From NCBI RefSeq assembly GCF_022758885.1, contig NZ_JALEBH010000001.1:248001-312000 (forward strand): a stretch of 64,000 bases of DNA. The letters are read 5' to 3'. Shown piece by piece: positions 43,343 to 50,936 of the stretch. The notes below the pieces were generated by a model, which did not search any database, had not been told where the DNA came from, and saw only the letters and a program-made list of their open reading frames with translations. The translations under genes were made by a program, and so were the position numbers. The stretch comes from Sphingobium sp. BYY-5. GTDB lineage: Bacteria > Pseudomonadota > Alphaproteobacteria > Sphingomonadales > Sphingomonadaceae. Numbering within the stretch: the stretch's first letter is position 1; the number at the start of each line of letters is the position of its first letter.

Positions 43343-43519
43343 ATGGCCCACAAGTTCGTGATCGAGAAGAACAAGGCGGGCGAGTTCGTCGCCAAGTTCA
43401 AATATAATGCCGAGGTCATCTTCTGGACCGAAGGCTATACGTCGAAGGCGAGCGCGAAGAACGCGATCGACTCGATCCTGAAGAACGGCCCCGGCGCGCC
43501 TGTCGAAGAATCGGAGTAA
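43343..43519 (+). CDS. YegP-family (DUF1508) protein
   Basis: A 58-residue protein with one DUF1508 unit: FVIEKNKAGEFVAKFKYNAEVIFWTEGYTSKASAKNAIDSI. E. coli YegP carries two such units; single-unit forms are common. GGAGG (43331-43335) is 7 bases from ATG 43343. The function is unknown beyond a small beta-rich fold. It lies close behind the oxidoreductase gene and may be co-transcribed. Confidence 0.88.
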   Translation: MAHKFVIEKNKAGEFVAKFKYNAEVIFWTEGYTSKASAKNAIDSILKNGPGAPVEESE

Positions 43520-43586
43520 ACGGGCGGTTCCCCCGACGAGGAAAGGCGTGGGAACTACCGATCTTGATACGGCCATTGTCGGACAT

Positions 43587-43706
43587 AAAATCCTCCCCTG
43601 TAAGGGGAGGGGGACCGGCGAAGCCGGTGGAGGGGTGTCACCCCATCGATAGCGGGGACACCCCTCCGTCTGGCTTCGCCAGCCACCTCCCCTGCGAGGG
43701 GAGGAT
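43587..43706 (+). repeat. 120-bp multi-hairpin element, copy 3
   Basis: Same orientation as copies 1 and 2. It starts AAAATCCTCCCCTGTAAGGG and ends CCTCCCCTGCGAGGGGAGGAT. Inner stems are ACCGGCGAAGCCGGT, a central GGGGTGTC/GACACCCC pair around ATCGATAG, and TGGCTTCGCCA. It lies in the convergent gap between the YegP gene and rnhA (43520-43777), which holds no gene. Confidence 0.9.
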
Positions 43707-43777
43707 GATGGTAAGCGGCCATGAGCGGACATTATTCCCTCGTCTGCAAGCGGGAAGGGAATGTCTTTGTTCCAACC

Positions 43778-44224
43778 CTATTTCCGAAATGACTCCGCCG
43801 CCGCGCAGGCGAGTTGGTCGGCGCGTTCGTTTTCGGGGTGGCCGGCATGGCCTTTCACCCATTTCCACGTCACCTGATGGCGCGCGGTGGCCTTGACCAG
43901 TTCCTGCCAGATCTCCGCATTCTTGACCGGTTTCTTGTCCGCGGTCTTCCAGCCATTTTTCTGCCAGCCGAAAATCCATTTGGTGATGCCGTCCATCACA
44001 TATTTGCTGTCGGTGTAGAGCGTCACGCGGCACGGCTTCTTGAGCGTGTTGAGCGCCTCGACCGCCGCCATCATCTCCATGCGGTTATTGGTGGTCTGCG
44101 CCTCGCCGCCGGAGATTTCCTTCTCCGTGGTCCCAAAGCGCAGCACCGCGCCCCAGCCGCCGGGGCCGGGATTGCCCTTGCAGGCGCCGTCGGTGAAAAT
44201 GTCTACGGTCGGAAGGTCGGTCAT
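43778..44224 (-). CDS. rnhA: Ribonuclease HI
   Basis: A 148-residue enzyme that cuts RNA in RNA:DNA hybrids. The four catalytic acids are present: Asp in [17 protein letters not shown] (near 10), Glu in [13 protein letters not shown] (near 48), Asp in [12 protein letters not shown] (near 70) and Asp in [11 protein letters not shown] (near 134). The basic handle [19 protein letters not shown] is intact. It is the last gene of the ispH-thrB-rnhA group on this strand, 74 bases after thrB. Confidence 0.97.
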   Translation of the reverse strand: MTDLPTVDIFTDGACKGNPGPGGWGAVLRFGTTEKEISGGEAQTTNNRMEMMAAVEALNTLKKPCRVTLYTDSKYVMDGITKWIFGWQKNGWKTADKKPVKNAEIWQELVKATARHQVTWKWVKGHAGHPENERADQLACAAAESFRK

Positions 44225-44270
44225 GAGAGAAGAGATGCCCTATTCTTCAAGGGAAGCAAGCAAGGGGCCG

Positions 44271-44291
44271 CGACAGGCTCAGCCCGAATGG
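44271..44291. repeat. Half copy of the uvrA-type palindromic repeat
   Basis: CGACAGGCTCAGCCCGAATGG matches one arm of the repeats at 5244-5324 and 47037-47133. The other arm is not found. It lies in the thrB-rnhA gap. Confidence 0.6.
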
Positions 44292-44298
44292 CTGTTCG

Positions 44299-45291
44299 TT
44301 AGCGGCCCAGCAGGTCCGCCGGGTCGGCCTTGGCATAGAAGTCCAGCCGGCGGAGATAGGCGAGCGGGTCTTTCCGCGTCACCAGGGCATCGGCGGGTGT
44401 GTTGATCCAGTCATAGGCGCGCGTCAGCAGGAAGCGCAACGCCGCACCCCGGCACAGGATCGGGAAGGCGGCTCGCTCGGCCTCGCTAAGGCCATGCGCC
44501 TGCATGTAGCCCGCGCCCAGCGCCGCCGCGCGCTCGCCGAACCAGGTCGCGCCGTCGTTGCTGAAGCACCATGCGCTGTGGGTGACGGCCAGGTCGTAGG
44601 CGCGGATGTCGGTGCAACTGAAATAGAAGTCGATGAGGCCCGTCACCGCATCGCCGAGCATCAGCACATTGTCGGGGAAAAGGTCGGCGTGGATCACCGA
44701 GCGGGGCAGGTTGGCGGGCCAATGGGCATCGAGAAAGGCCAGTTCCTGCCCCACGCGCGCGGCGAGGCCCGGCGCGATCAGATCGAAATCCTCACCACAT
44801 TTGTCGGCCAGCACATGCCAGCCATCCTTGTCGAGCGCGTTGCGGCGCTCGCCCGTAAAGCCCAGCGCCGCCTTGTGCAATTCACCCAGCGCCACACCGG
44901 CGGCGCGCGCCTGGCCGGGTGTCGGCTCCGTGACGGAAATGCCCGTCAGAAACTCGATCAGGCAGGCGGGACGGCCGGAAAGCTGCTGGAGCCGCTGGCC
45001 ATCGCGGTCGGCGATGAAACGCGGAACCAGGCAGCCGCGCGCACCCAGATGGTCGAGCAGATCCATGAAGAAGGGCAGGTCCGCTTCATCCACCCGCTTT
45101 TCGTATAGCGTCAGGATATAGCGATGGCCGTGCCCGGAATCGGAAATGCTATTTGGGCCGGTGGTTTCCAGCAGATAATTGCTGTTCTCCACCCCTTCGG
45201 CGATGCCTTTGGCAGACACCAGGCGACCGGCGTCATAGCGGGTGAGGAAGGCGTCGATCTCTTCGGCGGGGACGTGGGTATAGACGGCCAT
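44299..45291 (-). CDS. thrB: Homoserine kinase (ThrB, APH-fold type)
   Basis: A 330-residue homoserine kinase of the phosphotransferase fold, the type found in alphaproteobacteria and unlike the GHMP-type ThrB of E. coli. It phosphorylates homoserine for threonine synthesis. The N-lobe starts MAVYTHVPAEEIDAFL, with GIAEGVENSNYLLETT. The catalytic loop is SVIHADLFPDNVLML (near 200) and the metal site GLIDFYFSCTDIRAYDLA. Three bases separate it from the upstream ispH stop; the ispH-thrB pairing is typical of the class. Confidence 0.95.
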   Translation of the reverse strand: MAVYTHVPAEEIDAFLTRYDAGRLVSAKGIAEGVENSNYLLETTGPNSISDSGHGHRYILTLYEKRVDEADLPFFMDLLDHLGARGCLVPRFIADRDGQRLQQLSGRPACLIEFLTGISVTEPTPGQARAAGVALGELHKAALGFTGERRNALDKDGWHVLADKCGEDFDLIAPGLAARVGQELAFLDAHWPANLPRSVIHADLFPDNVLMLGDAVTGLIDFYFSCTDIRAYDLAVTHSAWCFSNDGATWFGERAAALGAGYMQAHGLSEAERAAFPILCRGAALRFLLTRAYDWINTPADALVTRKDPLAYLRRLDFYAKADPADLLGR

Positions 45292-45294
45292 GGT

Positions 45295-46254
45295 TCAAGC
45301 CGTTTCGAGGCCGCGCGGCAGTTTGAAGGCGATGCTTTCGCGCGCCGTTTCGACCTGCTCCTCCTCGACCGCGAAATGCTCGCCGATTCGGTTCACCACC
45401 TCGCGCACCAATATTTCGGGGGCGGAGGCGCCGGCGGTGAGGCCCAGCGTCTTCACATCCTTCAGCCAGTCGAAATCGATGTCGTCGGCGCGCTGGATCA
45501 GGCGGGCGGGCGTGCCTTCGCGCTCCGCCACCTCGACCAGCCGCAGCGAATTGGAGCTGTTGGGCGCGCCGATCACATAGAGCGCGTCGCAGCGGGCGGC
45601 GATCGCCTTGACCGCTGTCTGGCGGTTGGACGTGGCGTAGCAGATATCCTCGCCCTTGGGCGCGGCGATCGACGGGAAGCGGCGCAGCAAGGTCGCGACG
45701 ATCGCCGCGGTGTCGTCCACCGACAGGGTGGTCTGGGTGAGGAAAGCCAGATTTTCCGGATCGGCTGGCGCGAACGTCTCGGCATCCTCGACCGTTTCGA
45801 TCAGAGTCATCGTACCGGCCGGCACCTGGCCGAAGGTGCCGATCACCTCAGGATGCCTCTTATGTCCGACGAACAGGATATGGCGGCCGTCCTTGACCTG
45901 GCGTTCGGCCTGGCGGTGGACCTTGCTCACCAGCGGACAGGTGGCGTCCAGATAGTCCAGGCCGCGCTCCTCCGCCTTGGCCGGCACCGCCTTGGGCACG
46001 CCATGGGCGGAAAAGACTACCGGCACGCCGTCGGGCACCTGGTCCAGGCTCTCCACGAAGATCGCGCCCTTGGCTTTTAGTCCGTCGACCACGAACTTGT
46101 TATGGACGATTTCGTGGCGGACATAGACGGGGGCGCCATATTTCTCGATCGCCTTTTCGACGATGATGATCGCGCGGTCGACCCCGGCGCAGAAGCCGCG
46201 CGGGGCGGCGATCAACAGGGTCATGGGCGGCAGGGCGGCGGGCGCATCGGTCAT
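45295..46254 (-). CDS. ispH: 4-hydroxy-3-methylbut-2-enyl diphosphate reductase
   Basis: A 319-residue iron-sulfur enzyme, last step of the MEP isoprenoid pathway. The three cluster Cys are in [13 protein letters not shown] (near 21), [12 protein letters not shown] (near 105) and [11 protein letters not shown] (near 205); the proton-relay Glu is in the [13 protein letters not shown] region and HEIVHN holds a substrate His. dxr, another gene of this pathway, is at the right end of the window. The first gene of ispH-thrB-rnhA. Confidence 0.96.
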   Translation of the reverse strand: MTDAPAALPPMTLLIAAPRGFCAGVDRAIIIVEKAIEKYGAPVYVRHEIVHNKFVVDGLKAKGAIFVESLDQVPDGVPVVFSAHGVPKAVPAKAEERGLDYLDATCPLVSKVHRQAERQVKDGRHILFVGHKRHPEVIGTFGQVPAGTMTLIETVEDAETFAPADPENLAFLTQTTLSVDDTAAIVATLLRRFPSIAAPKGEDICYATSNRQTAVKAIAARCDALYVIGAPNSSNSLRLVEVAEREGTPARLIQRADDIDFDWLKDVKTLGLTAGASAPEILVREVVNRIGEHFAVEEEQVETARESIAFKLPRGLETA

Positions 46255-46380
46255 CCCTGCCGCTTAGGCGAATGTCCGCCAAGAGGAAAGCCGCTTCCTT
46301 GCGGTTGCGTGGCGGGCGGGGGATGGATAAGGAAGCGCAAAGCTTTTGGCCCTCGTGGCCGCGCCAAGGAATATCTGCCT

Positions 46381-47019
46381 GTGAAAATGTCTCATATCGC
46401 CCTGACTGCTATGCTGGCACTGGCTTTGGCGGGTTGCTCGCGGCGCGGTGAGATTGACGCGACCGGGGGTATCGTCGCGGTGCGCTCCGCCTGCCCGACG
46501 GCGGCGATTCCGGCGCAGACCGGTGACATCACCCTGTTTAACCCGGCGAGCAGCACCGACGCTTCGGCGATCGATGTGGTGGCGAACATCACCAACCTGC
46601 GCTCGGCCTGCACGGACGGGGCGCAATTCTATACCGAGGCGACCTTTACCGTGAACGCGCGCCGTACCGACGCCAGCGCGGCGCGGCAGGTTGTGCTGCC
46701 CTATTTCTCCGCCGTGGTGCGGGGTGGCAACGCCGTGGTGGCCAAGCGGGTGGGGCAGGTGACGCTGAACTTCGCCGCCGGCGACTATCGCGCCAGCGCG
46801 CAGGCCAAGGCTGGCTCCTTCGTCGACAAGGCCGCCGCCACGCTGCCCGCCGACATCCAGACCAAGATCACGCAGAAGCGCAAGCCCGGTGACGCCGACG
46901 CCGCGATCGATCCCTTCGCCCAGCCCGACGTCAAGGCGGCGCTGCAGCGAACCAGCTTCGAGCTGCTCGTGGGTTTCAACCTGACCCAGGATCAGCTCAA
47001 ATATAACGCGACCCGCTAA
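46381..47019 (+). CDS. Hypothetical lipoprotein
   Basis: A 212-residue probable lipoprotein. The signal sequence MKMSHIALTAMLALALAGC gives a lipobox LAGC with the modified Cys near 19. The mature part is a beta-rich domain (RSACPTAAIPAQTGDITLFNP, IDVVANITNLRSACTDGAQFYTEATFTVNARR) ending in a Lys/Asp-rich tail. It is common in sphingomonads and unnamed. GTG 46381 is used because AAGGAA lies 7 bases upstream; ATG 46387 would leave the site 13 bases away. The gap 46255-46380 has no other feature I can name. Confidence 0.8.
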   Translation: MKMSHIALTAMLALALAGCSRRGEIDATGGIVAVRSACPTAAIPAQTGDITLFNPASSTDASAIDVVANITNLRSACTDGAQFYTEATFTVNARRTDASAARQVVLPYFSAVVRGGNAVVAKRVGQVTLNFAAGDYRASAQAKAGSFVDKAAATLPADIQTKITQKRKPGDADAAIDPFAQPDVKAALQRTSFELLVGFNLTQDQLKYNATR

Positions 47020-47036
47020 AGCCCATTGATTTGTTT

Positions 47037-47133
47037 CCGTTCGGGCTGAGCGAAGTCGAAGCCCGCCACTGAGCGAAGCGAAGTGCTTCACTCCGTTCAG
47101 CCTGGCCCTTCGACTTCGCTCAGGGCGAACGGA
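47037..47133. repeat. Palindromic repeat, intergenic copy of the uvrA-type element
   Basis: The left arm (47037-47063, CCGTTCGGGCTGAGCGAAGT and on) and right arm (47104-47132) are complementary. Both match the arms of the uvrA insertion; the core differs and has its own GAAGTGCTTC stem. It lies between the lipoprotein gene and argS, and ends 20 bases before the argS start, so it forms most of the argS upstream region. Confidence 0.85.
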
Positions 47134-47152
47134 GTTGAAGGAAATTCGTCCC

Positions 47153-48880
47153 GTGTCCCTTTACACCCGTTTCACCGCCCATCTCGACGACGTGCTTGAC
47201 GCGCTGGAGGCCGAAGGCGTGCTGCCCGCCGGTCTTAATCGCAAGCCCGTCACCGTAGAGCCGCCGCGCGACGCCGGCCATGGCGACCTTGCCACCAACG
47301 CCGCCATGGTGCTGGCCAAGCCCGCGGGCACCAATCCGCGTACGCTGGCCGAGGCGATCGTGACCAAATTGCAGGCGCTGGATGAGGTGGCGAGCGCCTC
47401 CATCGCCGGTCCCGGCTTCATCAACCTGACCCTTACCGACGCCACCTGGCGTGCCGAACTGGCGGCAATCCACGCCGATGCGGCGGACTATGGCCGGTCC
47501 GCCCTGGGGCAGGGCGTCACCGTCAATGTCGAATATGTTTCGGCCAACCCGACCGGCCCCATGCATATGGGCCATTGCCGTGGCGCGGTGGTGGGCGATG
47601 CGCTCGCCACGCTGCTGGAATATGCCGGGCACAAGGTGATCCGCGAATATTATATCAACGATGCGGGCGGCCAGGTCGATGTGCTCGCCCGGTCGGCGCA
47701 TCTGCGCTACCGCGAGGCGCTGGGCGAGGATGTGGGCGTGATCCCCGAAGGTCTTTATCCGGGCGACTATCTGGTGCCGGTGGGGCAGGCGCTGGCGGTC
47801 GAATATGGCAACAAATATGTCGGCGCGCCGGAAGCGGACTGGCTCGTCACCTTCCGCAGCTTTGCCGTGGCGAAGATGATGGACATGATCCGCAGCGATC
47901 TCGCGCTGCTCGGCATCCATCACGACATCTTTTCGTCGGAAGCCGAATTGCAGGCGGCGGGCAAGCCCGATGAGGCCGAAGCCTGGCTACGCGCCCATGA
48001 CCTGGTCTATGACGGTGTGCTGGAAGCGCCCAAGGGCGAACTTCCCGACGATTGGGAACCGGTCGAGCTGCCGCTGTTTCGATCGACCCGATTCGGCGAC
48101 GATCAGGACCGGCCGATCAAGAAGTCGAACGGCGCCTGGACCTATTTCGGCGCCGACATGGCCTATCATTTCCAGAAGGCGCAATCCGCCGACCAGTTGA
48201 TCGACATCTGGGGCGCGGATCATGCCGGCACGGTGAAACGCATCCAGGCTGCGGTCGCCGCTCTGACCGAGGGTAAGGCGCGGTTCGACGTCAAGCTGAT
48301 CCAGATGGTCCGCCTGCTGCGCGATGGTGAGCCGGTGAAGATGTCCAAGCGCGCCGGTAATTTCGTGACGCTGGCCGATGTGGTCAAGGAAGTGGGCAAG
48401 GATGTCGTCCGCTTCACCATGCTGACGCGCAAGGCCGATGCCCAGATGGACTTCGACTTCGCCAAGGTGGTGGAAGCGTCGAAGGATAATCCGGTCTTCT
48501 ACGTCCAGTACGCCCATGCGCGGATTTCCTCGCTGGGACGGCGCGCGGAAGAGGCGGGGATCGACCTGCCCGCGCCCGACCTGTCCCTTCTTGGGACGGC
48601 GGAACTGGCGATAGTCAAGCTCGCCTCGCAGTTCCCGCGCGTTGTGGAAGGATCGGCGCAGGCGCGCGAGCCGCACCGTATCGCCTTCTATCTCAATGAC
48701 TTGGCATCGGCTTTCCATGGTTGGTGGAATATGGGCAATGACGATCCGCGCGCGCGCGTCATCCTGGCCGACGAACCGGCGCTCACCTCCACCCGCCTTT
48801 TCCTCAGCCGCGGAATAGGGCAGATTATCCGCAACGGTCTGGCCCTGATGGGCGTGACCGCCTTGACCGAGATGCAGTGA
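47153..48880 (+). CDS. argS: Arginyl-tRNA synthetase
   Basis: A 575-residue class I synthetase. The N-terminal additional domain has PPRDAGHGDLATNAAMVLAK. The HIGH motif is NPTGPMHMGHCRGA (near 137), then EYYINDAGGQVD. The KMSKS loop is VKMSKRAGNFVTL (near 395), and the C-terminal DALR anticodon domain reads RIAFYLNDLASAFHGWWN. GTG 47153 is chosen with GAAGGAA about 9 bases upstream; TTG 47135 lies against the repeat and lacks a site. argS-SPOR-nagZ is a conserved alphaproteobacterial order. Confidence 0.96.
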   Translation: MSLYTRFTAHLDDVLDALEAEGVLPAGLNRKPVTVEPPRDAGHGDLATNAAMVLAKPAGTNPRTLAEAIVTKLQALDEVASASIAGPGFINLTLTDATWRAELAAIHADAADYGRSALGQGVTVNVEYVSANPTGPMHMGHCRGAVVGDALATLLEYAGHKVIREYYINDAGGQVDVLARSAHLRYREALGEDVGVIPEGLYPGDYLVPVGQALAVEYGNKYVGAPEADWLVTFRSFAVAKMMDMIRSDLALLGIHHDIFSSEAELQAAGKPDEAEAWLRAHDLVYDGVLEAPKGELPDDWEPVELPLFRSTRFGDDQDRPIKKSNGAWTYFGADMAYHFQKAQSADQLIDIWGADHAGTVKRIQAAVAALTEGKARFDVKLIQMVRLLRDGEPVKMSKRAGNFVTLADVVKEVGKDVVRFTMLTRKADAQMDFDFAKVVEASKDNPVFYVQYAHARISSLGRRAEEAGIDLPAPDLSLLGTAELAIVKLASQFPRVVEGSAQAREPHRIAFYLNDLASAFHGWWNMGNDDPRARVILADEPALTSTRLFLSRGIGQIIRNGLALMGVTALTEMQ

Positions 48881-48902
48881 TGATAGTTGGGGTGATCTGA
48901 AG

Positions 48903-49631
48903 ATGGGCGACTTTGCGCGCGGTCGGCTCGATCTGGATGACGAGGACCGGCTTCCCTGGCTGGAGCCGGCTATCGATGAGGAAGAGGATCGGCTTTCGCC
49001 GTTGCGTCTGCTGGGGCTGATTCTGGTCGGGTTGGTGCTGATCGGCGCGGTCGTGGCCGGCGTCTGGTGGGTGCAGAACCGCGCCGGCGGCGCCGGGGGC
49101 GGCGCGGCGGGCGAAGGCAAGCTGATCGCGGCGCCGCAGGGCGACTATAAGATCCCCGCGCATGAAGCCGATGCCAAGAAGTTCGCGGGCGAGGGCGATG
49201 CCAGCTACGCCGCGAGCGAAGGCGTGGCGCGCGACGGCCGGATCGATCCCAGCCGCGTGCCCGAAGCGCCGATCACCGGCACCGCGCCCGCGCCCGGCAA
49301 TACCAAGCCTTCCGTCGCGCCGCGCGCGGCGCAGAGCGTGTCCGCGCCGGTCACGGACGAGACTGCGGCCAAGCCCGCCGCCGCGCCCAAGGCGGCGGCA
49401 GCGGGCGGTACGATCCAGCTTGGCGCCTATGGCAGCGCGTCGGGCGCCAAGGACGCCTGGGGACGCCTCTCCAAGCGCTTCGCCTATCTTGCGCCGCTCG
49501 CCATGACGATCGAATCGGCCCAGGTGGGCGGCGGCACCGTCTATCGTCTGCGCGCTGGCGCCGGCGGGCAGGCCAGCATGATCTGCGGCAAGCTCAAGGT
49601 TGCGGGCGAAAGCTGCATGGTGGTGAACTGA
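48903..49631 (+). CDS. SPOR-domain membrane protein
   Basis: A 242-residue inner-membrane protein. The cytoplasmic N-terminus is acidic (LDDEDRLPWLEPAIDEEEDRL), then one membrane helix (about 40-60, LGLILVGLVLIGAVVAGVWWV), an Ala/Pro-rich periplasmic linker and a C-terminal SPOR domain (about 165-242, GGTIQLGAYGSASGAKDAWGRL...VYRLRAG). SPOR domains bind denuded septal peptidoglycan, so it probably acts at the division site. It follows argS by 22 bases and precedes nagZ, which also acts on wall material. Confidence 0.92.
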   Translation: MGDFARGRLDLDDEDRLPWLEPAIDEEEDRLSPLRLLGLILVGLVLIGAVVAGVWWVQNRAGGAGGGAAGEGKLIAAPQGDYKIPAHEADAKKFAGEGDASYAASEGVARDGRIDPSRVPEAPITGTAPAPGNTKPSVAPRAAQSVSAPVTDETAAKPAAAPKAAAAGGTIQLGAYGSASGAKDAWGRLSKRFAYLAPLAMTIESAQVGGGTVYRLRAGAGGQASMICGKLKVAGESCMVVN

Positions 49632-49709
49632 CAGGCGTTTGGGGCGACTACCCGTAGTTATGGCCGCCCCGCCATTTGCGCTTCGACAGGGCGCGCGGGG
49701 GGCGTTAGC

Positions 49710-50732
49710 ATGGCGCGCATGAAGCCTGTCATCTTCGGCCTTGCCGGTGAAACCCTGACCCCCGACGAGCGCGCCTTCTTTGTCGAGGCGGAACCGGCGG
49801 GCTATATCCTGTTCAAGCGCAACATCGTCGACCGGGCGCAGCTACGCGCGCTCACCGATGATCTGCGCGCGCTGCACGGGCGCGACGATCTGCTCATCAT
49901 GATCGATCAGGAGGGCGGGCGCGTGACCCGGATGCAAAGCCCGGTCTGGCCGAGCTTTCCGCCCGGTGCGATCTTCGACCGGCTTTATGACGTGGCGCCG
50001 TCCAGCGCGATTGCGGCGGCGCGCGCCAATGCGCGCGCGATCGCGCTGACGCTGGCGGAAGTCGGCATCACCGTGGACGCGCTGCCCCTGCTCGACGTGC
50101 GGCAGGAAGGAGCGAGCAACATCATGGGCGACCGGACGTTCGGCGCCGATCCGATGCGCGTGGCGGCGCTGGGCCGCGCAGTGTTGGAAGGGCTGGCCGA
50201 GGGTGGCGTGGTCGGCATCGTCAAGCATATCCCCGGCCATGGCCGCGCGCTGGTCGACAGCCATCTGGAACTGCCGGTGGTCGATGCGGACCTCAACGCA
50301 CTGGAAACCGATATCGCGCCCTTCCGCACGCTCAAAAATGCGCCGATGGGGATGACGGCGCATGTCGTCTATACCGAATGGGATGCGGAGCGGCCGGCCA
50401 CGCTGTCGCCGACCGTGATCGGTGAGATCATCCGCCGGCGCATCGGCTTCGACGGACTGTTGATGTCGGACGATCTGGACATGAAGGCGCTGAAAGGGAG
50501 CATCCCGGAACTGGCGGCGGGCGTGGTTGCGGCGGGATGCGACCTGGCGCTCAATTGCTTCGGCAAGATGGATGATATGGTGGGGATTGCGGCAGCGCTG
50601 CCTGAGATCAGCGCGGTGTCGCGGGCGCGGCTCGATCGCGCCATGGCGAGCGTGACGCGCGGAGGCGATCAGCCGCCGCTGGAGGAACTGCTGGCCATCC
50701 GCGACCAGTTGCTGGAGCCTGTGGCGGCGTGA
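49710..50732 (+). CDS. nagZ: Beta-N-acetylhexosaminidase (NagZ)
   Basis: A 340-residue GH3 enzyme that removes GlcNAc from anhydromuropeptides during wall recycling. Seen: LIMIDQEGGRVTRM, the His/Asp acid-base loop KHIPGHGRALVDSH (near 171) and the nucleophile Asp in LLMSDDLDMKAL (near 255). It is cytoplasmic and makes the substrate for AnmK, encoded at 32466. The start is ATG 49710 or 49719. In many alphaproteobacteria scpA-scpB follow; here a repeat element and an unrelated opposite gene follow instead. Confidence 0.95.
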   Translation: MARMKPVIFGLAGETLTPDERAFFVEAEPAGYILFKRNIVDRAQLRALTDDLRALHGRDDLLIMIDQEGGRVTRMQSPVWPSFPPGAIFDRLYDVAPSSAIAAARANARAIALTLAEVGITVDALPLLDVRQEGASNIMGDRTFGADPMRVAALGRAVLEGLAEGGVVGIVKHIPGHGRALVDSHLELPVVDADLNALETDIAPFRTLKNAPMGMTAHVVYTEWDAERPATLSPTVIGEIIRRRIGFDGLLMSDDLDMKALKGSIPELAAGVVAAGCDLALNCFGKMDDMVGIAAALPEISAVSRARLDRAMASVTRGGDQPPLEELLAIRDQLLEPVAA

Positions 50733-50766
50733 CCGGCTGAATGATGGGAATGGGTGGGAAGCGGCC

Positions 50767-50885
50767 ATCCTCCCCTGGCAGGGGAGGTGGCAGGCCGGAG
50801 GCCTGACGGAGGGGTATCCCGCTATCGAGAGGGTGACACCCCTCCACCACTTCGTGGTCCCCCTCCCCTTACAGGGGAGGAATTT
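50767..50885 (-). repeat. 120-bp multi-hairpin element, copy 4 (reversed)
   Basis: Reverse orientation of copies 1-3. Ends are ATCCTCCCCTGGCAGGGGAGG and CCTCCCCTTACAGGGGAGGA. Inner stems are CAGGCCGGAGGCCTG, the central pair GGGGTATCCCGC/GGGTGACACCCC, and CCACTTCGTGG. It lies between convergent nagZ and the GNAT-nitrilase gene; the gap 50733-50936 has no gene. Confidence 0.88.
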
Positions 50886-50936
50886 AAGGCCGCTAATTGT
50901 CGCCTTCGATTGCGCTTGAAACGATGGAGGCCGACC

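Noticed and set aside
43645..43660. ATCGATAGCG resembling the LacI operator
   Set aside because: It is the centre of the 120-bp element copy 3 and lacks the TGW...WCA flanks; the shared ATCGAT core is chance.
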